64,000 nt of DNA from Acheta domesticus (Eukaryota > Arthropoda > Insecta > Orthoptera > Gryllidae). How positions within the stretch are numbered: the stretch's first letter is position 1; each line of letters begins with the position of its first letter. A program made the position numbers and the translations under genes. Positions 22,160-33,420 of the stretch are shown here, piece by piece. The stretch covers positions 107,536,453 to 107,600,452 of the forward strand of contig JAHLJT010008756.1 of the NCBI GenBank assembly GCA_031308135.1, written 5' to 3'. The notes under the pieces were generated by a model. It saw nothing but the letters and a program-made list of their open reading frames with translations, was not told the origin of the DNA and did not search any database.

Positions 22160-22640
22160 AGTGGTTTCGGGTGCGTCAACGACTGTAATTATTTCCGTAA
22201 GTGTAGCGCATGCTTTGTCGAAGAAAGGTCGGGGAATGTGGCGGTGATCTTTTTTCAGCGTGGCACCACTCGATTTGGGACAAGCTCTAGTGTCTAGACT
22301 GGCCTCTCGAAAAGTTTGGTAGTGTAGTGTATGCAAAGGTAAGCGTGTGGGAGTAAGGGGTGAGGATAGGACAAGGAAGGGGGAAGAAATACGGCGCGTG
22401 TTCCGTGGCTGTTCTGGAATTGCCCCACCAGTCCACCTAGTGACGATCACAAAAACCCCGGAATACTGCCGATGAGAGAAGCAGGTTTAGAATTATCTTT
22501 CAGACAGCGGCTGATTTCGACCATCCACGTAACTAACGCCGAAAATCCTGCTACCGTCAGGACTGGAACTCTAGGACCTCCCCCTCAGAGGCACTGTAGT
22601 TACCTCTGTTGTTGCCCTGAGCCACCAATGCTGGCATTAT
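22160..22640 (-). repeat. SINE, copy 2
   Basis: Same block order as the other three copies. The right end, CCCTGAGCCACC, is the reverse complement of GGTGGCTCAGGG, an A-box-like sequence. A B-box-like GTCCTAGAGTTCC lies about 50 bp further along on the minus strand. The open frames here are shared with other copies and are not genes. Confidence 0.8.
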
Positions 22641-22689
22641 CAGTTGACGCCCTGAACGCCCCTGTTAATGAGAGGTACATAAACATTTT

Positions 22690-23223
22690 GAGCTAGTTTT
22701 CACACAAAACGGGAGAGTTTTCGAAAAACTATTACAAGATTATTTAAAGCACATGTACTCATTAATATAACAATATGAACAAATCTCCGCTATTGTAAAT
22801 ATTAACGACGTGAGAGATAAGTAAAAAAAATACATTTTTGTAATTGTTTCGAAAACTAAAGAATAGAGCAAAATGGCGTTTATGTCTTCTCTTAGAGTAC
22901 ATTAAATACTATCCGTACCAAAAGTTTAAAGGAAAAATATGGAGCCCTTTTTGAGAAAAACTGGTTTTTGTAATTTATTAAAATTGCAAATATTTCGCGT
23001 AATATTGCGCGAAAACTACTAAAATTGTCAAAACAAACGTACACTACCTTCATGAAAGAACTCACTTTGGAGATCAAATTTTGTTTGAAGGAAGAATGTC
23101 TATTTTCAATATTGTAGTGGAGACACCGAACAAAATTCAAACTTTTGCAGTTTTCAAAAATTCAGAGTTAACCGTGAATATCGGACCTATACCGCCTTAA
23201 TAAGTATATTTTATTCTTACACG
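22690..23223 (-). repeat. Family A repeat, left piece (interrupted)
   Basis: Matches 17600-18130 in the same orientation, including AAAGTTTAAAGGAAAAATATGG, the GCGTAATATTGCGCGAAAAC block and CGGACCTATACCGCC. It is interrupted at about 23224 by an inverted-repeat element and resumes at 23842. Confidence 0.85.
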
Positions 23224-23841
23224 TAACACTCACGGTGCTGGATACTCGGATTGACTTGAGATTTTACCAGCTTGTTCAGCACCTTTCAAAACCCCTACAT
23301 ACAAATTTTTACGTGCTATGAAGCATTGCAAGTAGTGTTTGTGCGATAATTAGTATTGGGATCTTTCTTGACCTTACCGACCGTAGAAGGGCGGAAATCG
23401 CTGCTCGCTGCTGGTTCTGCAGACGTTACTCATACACCGCGCCTGCACTATCGTCCTGTCGGCAAGGTCTCAGTTACTTGGAGGACAGGCGGGGTGACAA
23501 AAACGGGTGCTTACTTTACAGGTTCAGATGGAACGAACGCGCTTGGAAATCTGACACCAGTTGATAGACTGTAACGACACTGACGACTGACACCAGTTGA
23601 TAGCCGCGTAATGTTCCTAGCGCTGCCGAAGCAACGGTTCGCTCGCTGCGGAAAGTGCAAAGGTCACGAAAGGTCCTGATACAAAATGCCTATAAAACAC
23701 TATTTATAATATTCCACAGCACTTCAAAATTTGCGTATATAGGTTTTGCATGGTGTTATATCAGCTGGTGAAATTTCATGCCAATCGGAGTATCGAGCAC
23801 GGTGTGTGTTGAAGTTAGTGTGTTGAACACGGTGCGTGTTA
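23224..23841. mobile_element. Nested inverted-repeat element (MITE-like)
   Basis: About 0.62 kb between two parts of a family A copy. The left end (TAACACTCACGGTGC, then GGATACTCGGATTG) and right end (CAATCGGAGTATCGAGCACGG, then GGTGCGTGTTA) are inverted repeats of about 80 bp at 23228-23306 and 23727-23805. The ends are flanked by TA, as in Tc1/mariner-type insertions. GACACCAGTTGATAG occurs twice inside (23553 and 23588). No transposase is encoded, so it would be non-autonomous. Confidence 0.7.
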
Positions 23842-24232
23842 GAAGAAATTGACAGAAAACATTTGTAGCCATTTTTGAGAAAATTTTGAAAATAACCAGG
23901 GGGCTTCATGTAAAGTACCCCCAAATTTTGAAGAAAGTTTTCAAAATCGTAGTCCTTGAGTGGAAGCAAATCGACAGGGGAATATCCATTTTGGAAGAAA
24001 TCGTACATATGGTTTAGGCGCTAGTGTTGTTCACAAAAAGACCGACGGCCGACCGACCGGACAGACGGACGGATGGACGTTTTGAAAATAACCACTTTTT
24101 CGGTATCAGGGGACCCCAAAACGTGTGTTTCCGTTAAAGTATCGAAATTGATTTTCCCCAGCATTAAGTAACTTTTCCTATTCTACGTATATTACTCCGT
24201 ATATACTTATGTATACAGGAAAGTAAAAATAT
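23842..24232 (-). repeat. Family A repeat, right piece
   Basis: Continues the copy from 23223. It includes the GACCGACCGACCGGACAGAC block and TTTTTCGGTATCAGGGG, and ends near GGAAAGTAAAAAT, the reverse complement of the start of the 1170 copy. Confidence 0.85.
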
Positions 24233-26965
24233 TTTCACAATCTAGAAACTCACTCCAATCACTCACTTGCTACCCTCAAACTCGCTCCCGCTTACACGGC
24301 TTAAATTACACGACGTGAAAACTATTGAATTGTACCGTCTGATTCTTTTCAAATCACCAAATTCTGCAGTGAATTTAGTGATTTAGCTATCAGTTTTTAT
24401 TTTTCTAAAGCTTACGGCGTTATCCTCACCTTTGTGGCACCTTTTGTGGCAGCTTATCCTTAATCCATAAGATAAAATAAATTCCGCGGTTTCTATCTTG
24501 ACCCAGTCGCACAAACTTGACCATAAAATTGCATGGAACGAAGAAATTATATTGTAAAAGAATCTGTAATCATCGTCTTAAATCTATAGTAATAGTACTA
24601 TTAACTTCAATTATATAAAAATTAGGAATATTTTTTAAGATAAGAAATTTTACAATTATACGCCCAGGCCCTTTGACATATTGATAATAATTATATTATG
24701 AAAGCGTGATTGTTATTATTAGTTGCTAAGGATGAAAAACTACGAGCAGACGGGGCTAAAGGAAGTGAAGTTTTCAAAAAAGGATTATATTCGTTACATA
24801 TGCCGCTTCTTCAATAACACCTGGCCCAATCGCAACGCCTACGCAAGCGTTCAGGCGGAAACCACTAAGCTTGCTTTGAAGTTCTCAAGACGACACCTTT
24901 CGGAGAAAGACCGAGAAGGAAGAAAGCTCCAAACATCCCTGAGGGGAAGATACGCATTCAAGCAGAACTAAACATGAGATGAAAATATAACAAGAGGTTC
25001 AAGTGGGAACGCAAAGGAAAAGAGGAGAGGGAGGGACACGGCGGGGATGCAAGCGGCCTAAAAAGATATGCTCACAAGACACGGAGACGGTTGAATGAAT
25101 GGACTGGTGAACTGTAGGCTGATGTGACAAATGATATGAATACAGGACGAAGAGCATTAAGGGAGATAGGAACAGCAATGAATTCATTTATAATTACTTT
25201 AAAAAGAGTGAAAATACTTTTTTATTTCCTTCCCAAGCAGTGTTATAACCCAAATTGATTGTCTGGGAGACTCATACGTCTAATTTGCCACGTGAGCGTG
25301 TGAATATACGTTAATCTAATTTAGTTAAATGTAATACAGGTACTTCAAGAGGCGGAATGACACCTGACGCTAGCAAATTGCTAAATTTTAAAATTTTTTA
25401 AATCTCAGGAATTGCTAAAAACGTGTTCGATGTATTTCAGTCATTTTATTCCCTGTATTATTTACTAAAATATATTTAAACTTTCAAAATCCCCCTTTTC
25501 AGTTTTAGTTTTACTCCATTAGTTTGATCTCATTCGTGAGAGATAACAATGAAATCTCTTTTCTTAGTTACTGCTTTCTTACTCTACATTTCTCTACTTC
25601 TCTACGAGAAACTCTGCAGATACATTTGAATGTTTTCATGGAACTGATAACCTTATACACAGGATTTTCTTTTGACATGATTAGAACCTGACCAAGCCCT
25701 CCCCACAAAAATCTGTACCTGAGGTAATACGGCCTAGCACACATTGCCACAAGTTGATAGGATGGTCTCTCATATCACGCGGAGGTGTTTGGCATTTCCT
25801 TTCAATTGTCTCTGCTAGAACTACACTTCTGTCTTTCCACTAGGTCTTTTGACAGTAAGGCTTTCCATAGTCTGAGAAAAATTTAGGTTTGGCTTTTGGC
25901 TCACTGTGATTGCAACCGCCTTATTTATTGATTTCCTCCAACTTTCCTTTCATTCTGAACTATAGTATGCCAATGCCAGCGGCGATGGCACGGCGGTGAA
26001 TATTTATTTATTACTTATATGAATCACCAGTAACCAAGATCGAGGGAAATCTCATTGTAAAAAGTGATATGATCATCTTTATCCTGCTCATTTTGCAATC
26101 TGTGCTATCCGAGAAAGTTTGGAAGTTGCTCGTTTGTTCAGTGTATTGCACGGAGTATCCTTGCCTGAATCGCGAGAAGTGTTACAAATGGCCCTCAGAC
26201 ATTTTGACAGATCTTGACTCCTGACGTGTGATCAACTATTGATTTCCAAAATGTCATGTCTTTCGCCATTCATCCAAAATCTCTAAAATATTTAACTTAA
26301 AACACTGAAAATATTAAGTTATTCATGTAAAATAGAAATAATTATGAAATATTTGTTCGAGACGGAATTTAGAAGTGTCAATTCTACACCAGCGTAGGAT
26401 TAGCCATGCTACCTGCGCATCTAAGGTATTTATCGTCTTTTATATTATTTCAGTACTATACCTTTCCTTCGCGGCTCTCACACGTAACCAACCTTTATAA
26501 ATGAGGTCTCGAAAGAAAAATAGTTCATGTGACAGATTGCAATTTGATCTTACAAATACGAAGGATTTAAAAAAAAAAAATGCACCTAAATTTTCATGTA
26601 AAATGCAATCCGCAATGCACGTCAGAATGTTTGAATCTATGTCGTTAAATCACTCTTAAATAGCCCGTTCTAGGGCCTTAAAAATGAAATTGTAATCTAC
26701 AGGATGACCATTCTATTACATTTTTGCTGGTTCAACGTTTCTCGATTCTACCCCATCTGTTCAGAGCCTGTAGAATCTGCAACTGAATGTGAAATTACTG
26801 ATTACTTGATATTCTACGCAACTAAATTACACGGATGTACCTCTTTGCTTGATAATAAGGATAAATAAGGATTACGTTCGTATTGACAAGGGTGTATCAT
26901 ACTGTTATCAATTGTAAGGTGACACATATAGGTGATATATAGTACAGACTTAATATGTAAATAGA
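24233..26965. other. AT-rich DNA without a recognised gene
   Basis: About 2.7 kb with no supported gene or defined repeat. The open frame 24723-24971 (82 codons, Lys/Arg-rich, ending RGRYAFKQN) has no recognisable domain and no neighbouring exon signals, so I leave it uncalled. Confidence 0.45.
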
Positions 26966-27034
26966 ACTAGTGGTGCTACAGAATGGCACAGAATTTCCCG
27001 TATTAGTTTTCTATTTCCTTTGGTCTCGGCTAGC
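26966..27034 (-). repeat. Family A end module, solitary
   Basis: ACTAGTGGTGCTACAGAATG at the left and GGTCTCGGCTAGC at the right delimit a 69-bp module. It is almost the same as 9511-9584 in reverse. No other part of the repeat is attached. Confidence 0.85.
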
Positions 27035-27900
27035 TATTCGAACTTGAATAATTTACCATTGAATACGAGAGGTTGACCAGAAATCCAAAACATTTTTCTG
27101 AAATGCCTTGGAACTAAAGAATTTAAGCAAGAAAAGTAACCCATGGTTGGCCCCCACAAATGTGGTGGCATTATCTTAATAAATATTGTTGGGTAATGGC
27201 GAGAAATAAACTTTCGACATGCCATGAGCAAAGCTTGTCAGGTTTGAGAGGTCAGGTTTGTCACAATTTCAATGTGCACTTGTCATACAGATAAACAATG
27301 CTACAAATATCTTGGTAGTAGTTTTATTCCTTGGTCCACCGAACCTTATCAAAAAATGACGCGTGAAATCAACCCTTACCGCGTGGAAGATACGGTTTAT
27401 CCGGTAGGCACTGTGGGTAGATCAGCCATGACAGGCAGGCACTGGATATGTAAAAAGAAACTACACAGCTCCTAAGTACAGAACTTATCACGCTCCGAAG
27501 CGAGAGGATTCTGACAGAAAAACGCTACGAGTTTGCACATTAGCATATGACTGTTTAATATAAATATCATAAATAATTGCAAAATGAAAGGATGAAAAAA
27601 TTCAAAAGAGAAGTCAGCTTCCGCAATTCCACCTCCTACTTTAATTCAACCGTCCGTTGAATGAATGGATTTAGTGACGTTAAATTAGTATTTGTGGGAC
27701 AACCAAGTCCATTTGCAAGTGCCTTGAAAACTGAAGGGAAGGAAAACATCTGGACAATTTTAATGCACAACGTTTCGGCTTCATTTACGGTCGACACTGT
27801 GAGAGGTTCATTAGTAGGAACATAAACGGAAGTTTTCTTCCTGCCAATTCTGTAAATTTTAAGTAAGACTGCTTAGGTAATTAGTCCCTTAAGAGAAGTG
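27035..27900. other. AT-rich DNA, nothing recognised
   Basis: No gene supported. Short open frames lack domains. Confidence 0.45.
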
Positions 27901-27909
27901 CATGTTTTA

Positions 27910-28332
27910 GTCGGGCAGTGGCAGTGATCTTGCCCAGATGGTTAGGTATCTCCCACCAGTTAGGCACCGTCCCAGCCAGGACAAGCTCTAAGCTCCCGAC
28001 CGGCCTCTCGGCATGAGTGATAGTACATGTAAGTGTGTGTAAGGGGTAGGATAGAACAAGGAAGAGAGAGGAAATATTGCGCGCATTCCATGGCCAGTGT
28101 GGTAGAGAACTGGTCCAAATTCGCCTGAAATTGATCGGAGAAATCACGGAAAACTACCGATCTGAGGAGCCGGACGCTAGAATTATCCTCCAGACACCAA
28201 CAGAACTCGACCTAGCTATTTGGCTAGTGTCGAAAATCCCGTCACAGCTAGAACTCGAACCTCAAGACCTCCCGATCAGAGACAATGCAGCGAAAACAGT
28301 TGATGCACTGAGCCACCTCTCCCGGCCTAGAA
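27910..28332 (-). repeat. SINE, copy 3 (best promoter match)
   Basis: Shares the block series of the other SINE copies (GGCAGTGATC, ACAAGCTCTAAGCTCCCGAC, GTAAGGGGTAGGATAGAACA). On the minus strand it opens near 28330 with GGTGGCTCAGTGCATCAAC, an A-box-like sequence, followed about 50 bp later by GAGGTTCGAGTTC, a close match to the polymerase III B box. This supports a tRNA origin. Confidence 0.8.
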
Positions 28333-28379
28333 CAGTTCTCCGATCAGTCTAATGTCAAGGCTCAAAATTATCACGAAGG

Positions 28380-28560
28380 ACCTCATGGCGCTCATCCGCT
28401 GTGGTCTTTGTTTTTGTAGTTTATTTGCTGCGCGCGTGAGGCCATGCGCCGCCCGCGGTTGCGGCTGCTCTCCCCTGACGTGGTGTTGGTTGGGTTGCGT
28501 CGCCGTTAGGCGGCGGGCGCCATAGCAACGTAGCGGGCAGAGCTGTTTCTTACAAGAAAG
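28380..28560. other. Short GC-rich island
   Basis: CpG-rich, including GCGCGCGTGAGGC and a short inverted repeat around CGCCGTTAGGCGGCG. Its function is unknown. Confidence 0.35.
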
Positions 28561-29501
28561 ATATTGGAGCTAAATTTTTATTCGATTGAAGATTAGTTAG
28601 AGAGTAACAGTTGAAGACATTTTTATTAATAATACCGCTATTCCAAAGGTATATGGTTTGATTTATGTTTTACGGGGGTCGTAGAAATCGTAGGTCAGTA
28701 GGGGCGCGTTTGATACTTCCAGGGGCTTTTTTACGGTAATATACAAGATATTTGCTGAAGAGGGAAACTAATATGGAGTTTATATTAATTTTCAATTTAT
28801 TTTTTAGTTTTTTCGTAAATATTTTATGTCAGCCACTTTTTGTTTGTCTCGTACCGTTCAGTAGGCAGTACCAAGTTCTGGTCGGTAGGAGATGCGTATG
28901 AATTTATTTTCTGCTCATTCTAGTTTCCTGATGTAGGACTTTGCTACAGTGGCTCTGGCGATACATGCGTAGATTCCGGTAGTGCGGGTGCGTGATGAGT
29001 AAAGTAGTTTCATCTTGTCTGGTAGCGTCTTCATTCGTAGTAGTGGTGCGAGGCGCGCGATCCTTCCACCAACTTATTTGCCGCATTTGGCACTTATTCA
29101 CACGGTTTTCTCAAGTCAGTTTTTCGTCTAGTATGACGCCCAGGTATGTTATGCGAGCACGACATAACATTCTGTTTCCGTTGATTTCTATTGGGAGGGG
29201 CTTTTCTTTCCAACTCTACAAAAAGGCGATGGCTTGGCATTTACTTGTGTTTAATGTAAGCCCAACAAGCGCACACCAGGTTGTCAGTCCGTTAGCGGCG
29301 CTTTGCAAGTGTCTTATGGCTGTTATGCGACTTTGTGCTTTTGCAGTAAAGGTTATGTCGTTGGCGTATATGTATTCTGTCACGTGTGAAAAAGTATAGA
29401 AAGGTCATAGAGGAAGAGTGTGAAGAGCACTGGAGAGAAGACCGCTTCTTGCGGGACTCGGGCGAGAATGCGTCGCGGAATTGAGAATTTTGATAGATGC
29501 T

Positions 29502-29516
29502 AATTTGAAAGGTTTT
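29502..29516. repeat. Imperfect target duplication, left
   Basis: AATTTGAAAGGTTTT here and AATTTGGAAGGTTCT at 30086-30100 flank the plus-strand LINE fragment. Two mismatches over 15 bp are consistent with an old duplication. Confidence 0.65.
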
Positions 29517-30085
29517 ATACAGACTGTGCAAAAACCTTATCCCGCCGTGCCAGGATCTCAAAACTCATAGAAGATGGCCGTCAAATCGTCCCACAGTGAA
29601 TTCCTACCCACGTTGGTGTTCCAGGGAATGAAAAAGCAGAGCTGGCCAAGAAAGGCACAACATTTGACCAGCCACAAAGCCACCAGTCGTATTCCTCTGC
29701 GAAATCCTGCATAAAGCGCTCTATAAATGTCTCGATAAAAGCACGACGAATTGAGAGCGCCGCTGGAAAACTTTAGTCCAGCCTGACGGAAACACCAATC
29801 CCCCACAATCTACCTCGAGCCACTAGAGTCGCCGTGTTCCGAACAACTACACGCCACGACTACCTTGCCAGCCACCTGCACCGCATAGGGGTCTTCGAAA
29901 CCGACGCCTGTGTGCTATGTAATGGCCCAAAGATAGATGCAACATACCTTCCGATGTGCCCAGCCCTGAGTGCCAACACAAACTCGGCAGAGAACGACTT
30001 GCACAGAGAGACAGCCCGTCTATACTGGTCAGCGCGTCACTAAATGGCTAACCTGTCAAAGGTGGGCGTTGGCTAGTAAGTAAGT
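29517..30085 (+). mobile_element. 5'-truncated LINE 3' end with RNase H, nested
   Basis: This fragment encodes, in the plus direction, the end of a LINE ORF2. First comes an RNase H segment (RARISKLIEDGRQIV, then IPTHVGVPGNEKAELAKKG). After a frame break comes the C-terminal Cys-rich tail RHDYLASHLHRIGVFE with CVLCN and CPAL. A TGA replaces the Trp codon expected before IPTHVG. RNase H-bearing LINEs belong to I/LOA/R1-like groups, unlike the host LINE. It ends at the tandem TAAG run 30077-30085 and is bounded by an imperfect 15-bp duplication. Confidence 0.85.
29834..30043 (+). pseudogene. LINE ORF2 C-terminal tail (zinc-binding)
   Basis: An open frame of about 69 codons without its upstream coding sequence. 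TTRHDYLASHLHRIGVFE and CVLCNGPKIDATYL...CPAL match the tail that follows RNase H in many insect LINEs. The Cys residues probably bind zinc. The Met start is only the first Met in the frame. The stop at 30041-30043 is likely the real end of ORF2. Confidence 0.8.
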
Positions 30086-31279
30086 AATTTGGAAGGTTCT
30101 GTTTGTTACGTAGCTTCGAAGTAGGAGGTAAATAGCATATGGAAGATGTTTAGGTATTTGGAGAGAAGGAGACTGTGATTTACTTTGTCCAAAGCTACCG
30201 TCAAGTCGAGAAATATGGCGGGGAATGTATGAGAATTTGCTATGGTTGAATCTGCTTCCATAGATAAGCGGAAATTTTGTGTGGCGACGAGCGGCCTTTT
30301 TTGAAACCAAATTAAGTGATTCTATTTTGAGAGGTTGCGGCAAGGTGGTAGTTTGTTGTAGGAGTAGACTTTCGAAAATTTTGGATGTCTGTGGAAGTGA
30401 GCTAATGGGCCTGTAGTTTATGGAATCTCTGTGTTTTCGCGGTTTACTCAGAATGACCGTGGCGTCTGAATTTTTATTATTTTTTCGAATAATAGCACAA
30501 GCGCAGGCACGCGCTTATGATTTAAAGAAGAGCTCTGATTGCGCTACGAGGTGCTCTAACGTTAATTCGGTGAGGCCAGCCTGCTTTCTTGATGTTTAGT
30601 TGTTTGATTTTGTCGTTGATTTCGTCGTGTATTTCGTATTCAGTTGATTCAGAAATATTTTCGAGACTATCAAGATCTACCGCTCTCATATCTTGATCTT
30701 CTGATCCGAGAGGTCGCGTTTCTTTTACCGAAACGAAGTTTCCTCTTTCGTAAATGTAGATTTTGGTCCGGATCGGAATGTTGTTTTGTTTTTGAAAATT
30801 GTTTCTGCAAAGATTTCTGTCTTTCTCAGCAGATCGTACGTTTCAATTTTTGTCATTGGGTTTCAAAGGACGAATACTGAGGCTTTTGCGAGCGGTCTTT
30901 TATGTCAGCGTTTTTTATAAATTTGTCGGATTCGTCTGCTCTATATTCTTTTAGTAATCTTTACACTGCTTGTCTCGTGCGTTGAAAGTATTCTTTTTCA
31001 CTCGAGTCGCGAGTGGCGAAGTATTATCTTTGTGCTCGTCTCGCTTGAATATGCAATATTATGTTATTTAGGAGCGGGTCTCTGCTTGCTTTTGTTCTGC
31101 TTGTTGTTGTCCGTCGGTGAATTTATTTTAAGAGTAGCGTGTCTCATGATTAAATCTGTCTAGGGCGGTGTCGATTTCGATTGTCATAGTTAGGGGATTT
31201 AGAGAGTCATGAAGTTTGTGCGCTAGTCTGTCGTGGTATTCGCGCCAGTTAGTGGATGGTTTTGGTGCGTTGCATAGGG

Positions 31280-31969
31280 GTAGGCGCCGAGACGGAGGGC
31301 GAAGAGAATTGGAAGGTGGTCTGATTGGAGTTCGAATAGAAGTTTCAGAACTGTGCGCGTGAGAGAGAAAGAGTGTTTAACAAGGTCGAGGATGTCGTGA
31401 GGAAGGTCGTTGATTAGATGTGTGGGTCCGGTTGGTGGTTGAATGAGGAGCGTCGGTGCGGTAAGAACGAAGGCAAAATGCGAATCGCCGACCTGTGAGT
31501 TTCGTCTGCAGCCCTATTCTAGTCGTTTTGTGTTTAGGTCGACGGAAAGAAGAATTGTCGTGCCGAGAGAAAAGAGAGCAGTCGTGTCAGTTGACTGAAG
31601 TTGTTTGTTGGGACTTTTGTAAGCAGATATGGAAAGTACGGGTTCTGTCACAGTACCAATTTCGACTATTTTTGCTTCTGTCGTTTGTAGTTGTGGCGTC
31701 GGTAGTCTTGAATGGGACAGATTTCGTCGTATTGCGATGATGGTGCCACCTTCTTGCTGGCCCGCGTGTGGGTCGTCGAGGAAGATCAAGGTCTCCGAGG
31801 TAACAGCCTCGGAGAGACAAAGGTCTGTATGGTTTGAGAGAGGTTTCTTATATTGTAATATTGCTATACTGTAGTCATTCCAGAATTCTTCTGTAGCTTT
31901 TTGCCGAGACACAGTGCTTTGCGCGTTCCAGGAAGCGATATTATAGAATCGGTTTTCAATGTTCGTCAT
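31280..31969 (-). pseudogene. LINE ORF2 apurinic-type endonuclease domain
   Basis: The endonuclease nicks target DNA to prime reverse transcription. The frame opens near 31969 with FYNIASWNAQSTVSRQKA, the usual start of this domain. GGTIIAIRRNLSHSRLPT and ISAYKSPNKQL follow. VDLNTKRLE is followed by a TAG where Trp is expected. The same frame continues with NDLPHDILDLV and QSDHLPILFALRLG near 31290, the terminal catalytic His motif. One in-frame stop and lost residues around VDLN make this copy inactive as written. ORF1 lies upstream on the same strand. Confidence 0.85.
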
Positions 31970-32149
31970 TTAAACAAGTTCTGGGGCAACTTAAAGTGCT
32001 GTCATGAGTTTGGTTAAGGTGTCGCCTGGAGCTTTCATTATTTGAACTGCGATTTTTCTGTATACATTGAATAATGTTTGACAAATTGATTTCTTTTAGA
32101 AGATCGAAAAGATTTTTTAATAACAGAGAATGCGCCTACCGGCGGGCCA

Positions 32150-33420
32150 CCGGAGGTGCTTTCCTGCTGTGCTGGTTGCCTTCCTCAGGCGAACATGTCG
32201 GCAGGAGCTCCGGCGCGACAGAGAAGCGGAAACCATTGTTGAGTGAAACTTGAGTTATTTGCGCGAGCGGCGGCGGCTTTGCGTGGTTCCTTCAGTCTTT
32301 GTAGTTGAAGTTGTTTGTGTTCGATTAATTGAATGTAAACTGTGCAGCCTCTGTAATTCGCGGAATGGTCTCCGTCGCAGTTTGCGCACTTCGGTTTGTA
32401 GTGGTCTTGTCAGCGGTACATTTTTAAATAGCGTGATGTCCTGCGCATCCCATACAGCGAGAGGCGCGTTTGCATCCGTTTTTAGTGTGCCGCCAGCAAG
32501 CATTGCCTGCACTGGGGAGTACGGTCTTTGTCGTGAGGTTCTTCAATAAACAGTAGTTGCATTAGACAGTTATCTGTAAGTTCAGCGATTTGATTGTAGT
32601 TAACTTCTACTGAGTATATTCACAGTGGTTCTAAAGTGTCTGGTCCTATCTTTCTTTTTAGTTTACGGAGATAGTGCACAGTGACAGTTTCGGTGAGCTA
32701 ATTCTGTAGTAATTACATCGCTTGGCATGTTCTTGTCTGGTCCTCTGGTCATTAATCTCTAGCATCTTTCTGTCGTTGCGCGGAGGAAGTGGTAGGCGCA
32801 GTCTGCATCAGCTCTTGCGTCTTTAAGAAGTTTCTGGATTTTTTTGTGGTCTTCGATGGAACTGGGTCTGACGATCAATTCAGTTCTAGTAACATGTGCC
32901 CGTATTTGTTTGTATACATTGTCTTTGAAATATTGTAGTAGGTCGGTTGGGTGTTTAACTGTAGTCTTGCCGATGGAGAAGGCGCCGATATTTCTTGCTT
33001 TTGACCGCTGACCGTTCGCGTGTTGGCGGCGTGGGGCGTTAGTAATGTCATTGGAAATAGATGGTGTGCCAGTTTCTGTTGCGGATTTGTTGCTGCTTTG
33101 GATTGCTGAATTGCTTGCTTTTTCAACTTCTAGTCCTTTGAAGCGGTTATGAGTTGCAACTGATGTTGCCTCCAGGGTCGGTTTTGGGACTAATCTTTGC
33201 TTTGGTCGTTTCCATCTTTTCTCTTTTCTGGAGAAGTTAGTGGGTCAGGGTTTTGAGCTGAGGTTTTAGCCGTTTTGTTTTTATTGTCAGTTAGTTGATC
33301 GTTTAGATTGTCACCCATAGTGCCGGGAATAGAAGGATCACCGTTTGGCTCAACATTAATTTTAGTCTCTGAGGGTAAAGGGGGAGAAATCCTACAAGAA
33401 ACCGCCACTGCACGTTTTCG
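32150..33420 (-). pseudogene. LINE ORF1 (gag-like, CCHC zinc knuckle)
   Basis: Pieces in several frames. Frame 33170-32760 contains TELIVRPSSIEDHKKIQKLL and DARADADCAYHFLRATTE, the pre-C2HC region of Jockey-group ORF1. Near 32390-32345 a shifted frame reads KCANCDGDHSANYRGC, a complete CX2CX4HX4C zinc knuckle. This nucleic-acid-binding protein coats LINE RNA. The N-terminal part (33408-33190) is Ser/Pro/Lys-rich. Frame breaks near 32700 and 32520-32400 disrupt it. Confidence 0.8.

Larger units (their letters stand above)
28900..31100 (-). pseudogene. LINE ORF2 reverse transcriptase region, interrupted
   Basis: The reverse transcriptase copies LINE RNA at the target site. On the minus strand, NYRPISSLPQTSKIFESLLL lies near 30420-30360. 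Motif A follows near 30220 as AIFLDLTVALDKVNH. The catalytic box near 29375 reads YAND where YADD or FADD is expected. RITYLGVILDEKLT near 29140 is the motif that follows the palm. Stops and frame shifts occur throughout, including a TAG after the palm region and a stop directly after DEKLT. The domain is split by the nested fragment at 29517-30085. The copy cannot be functional. Confidence 0.85.
28780..33420 (-). mobile_element. Jockey-type LINE (non-LTR retrotransposon), decayed
   Basis: A two-ORF LINE in reverse orientation. The ORF1 (gag-like) zinc-knuckle region lies at 33420-32150 and ORF2 with endonuclease and reverse transcriptase at 31969-28900. ORF1 with a pre-C2HC domain plus CCHC knuckles, and ORF2 without a visible RNase H, fit the Jockey group. 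Many stops and frame changes show decay. A plus-strand LINE fragment is inserted at 29517-30085. The outer ends are approximate, and no target duplication or poly-A tail was found. Confidence 0.85.

Noticed and set aside
24723..24971. 82-codon basic open frame
   Set aside because: The Lys/Arg-rich sequence has no known motif and no neighbouring exon evidence. Kept only as a remark.
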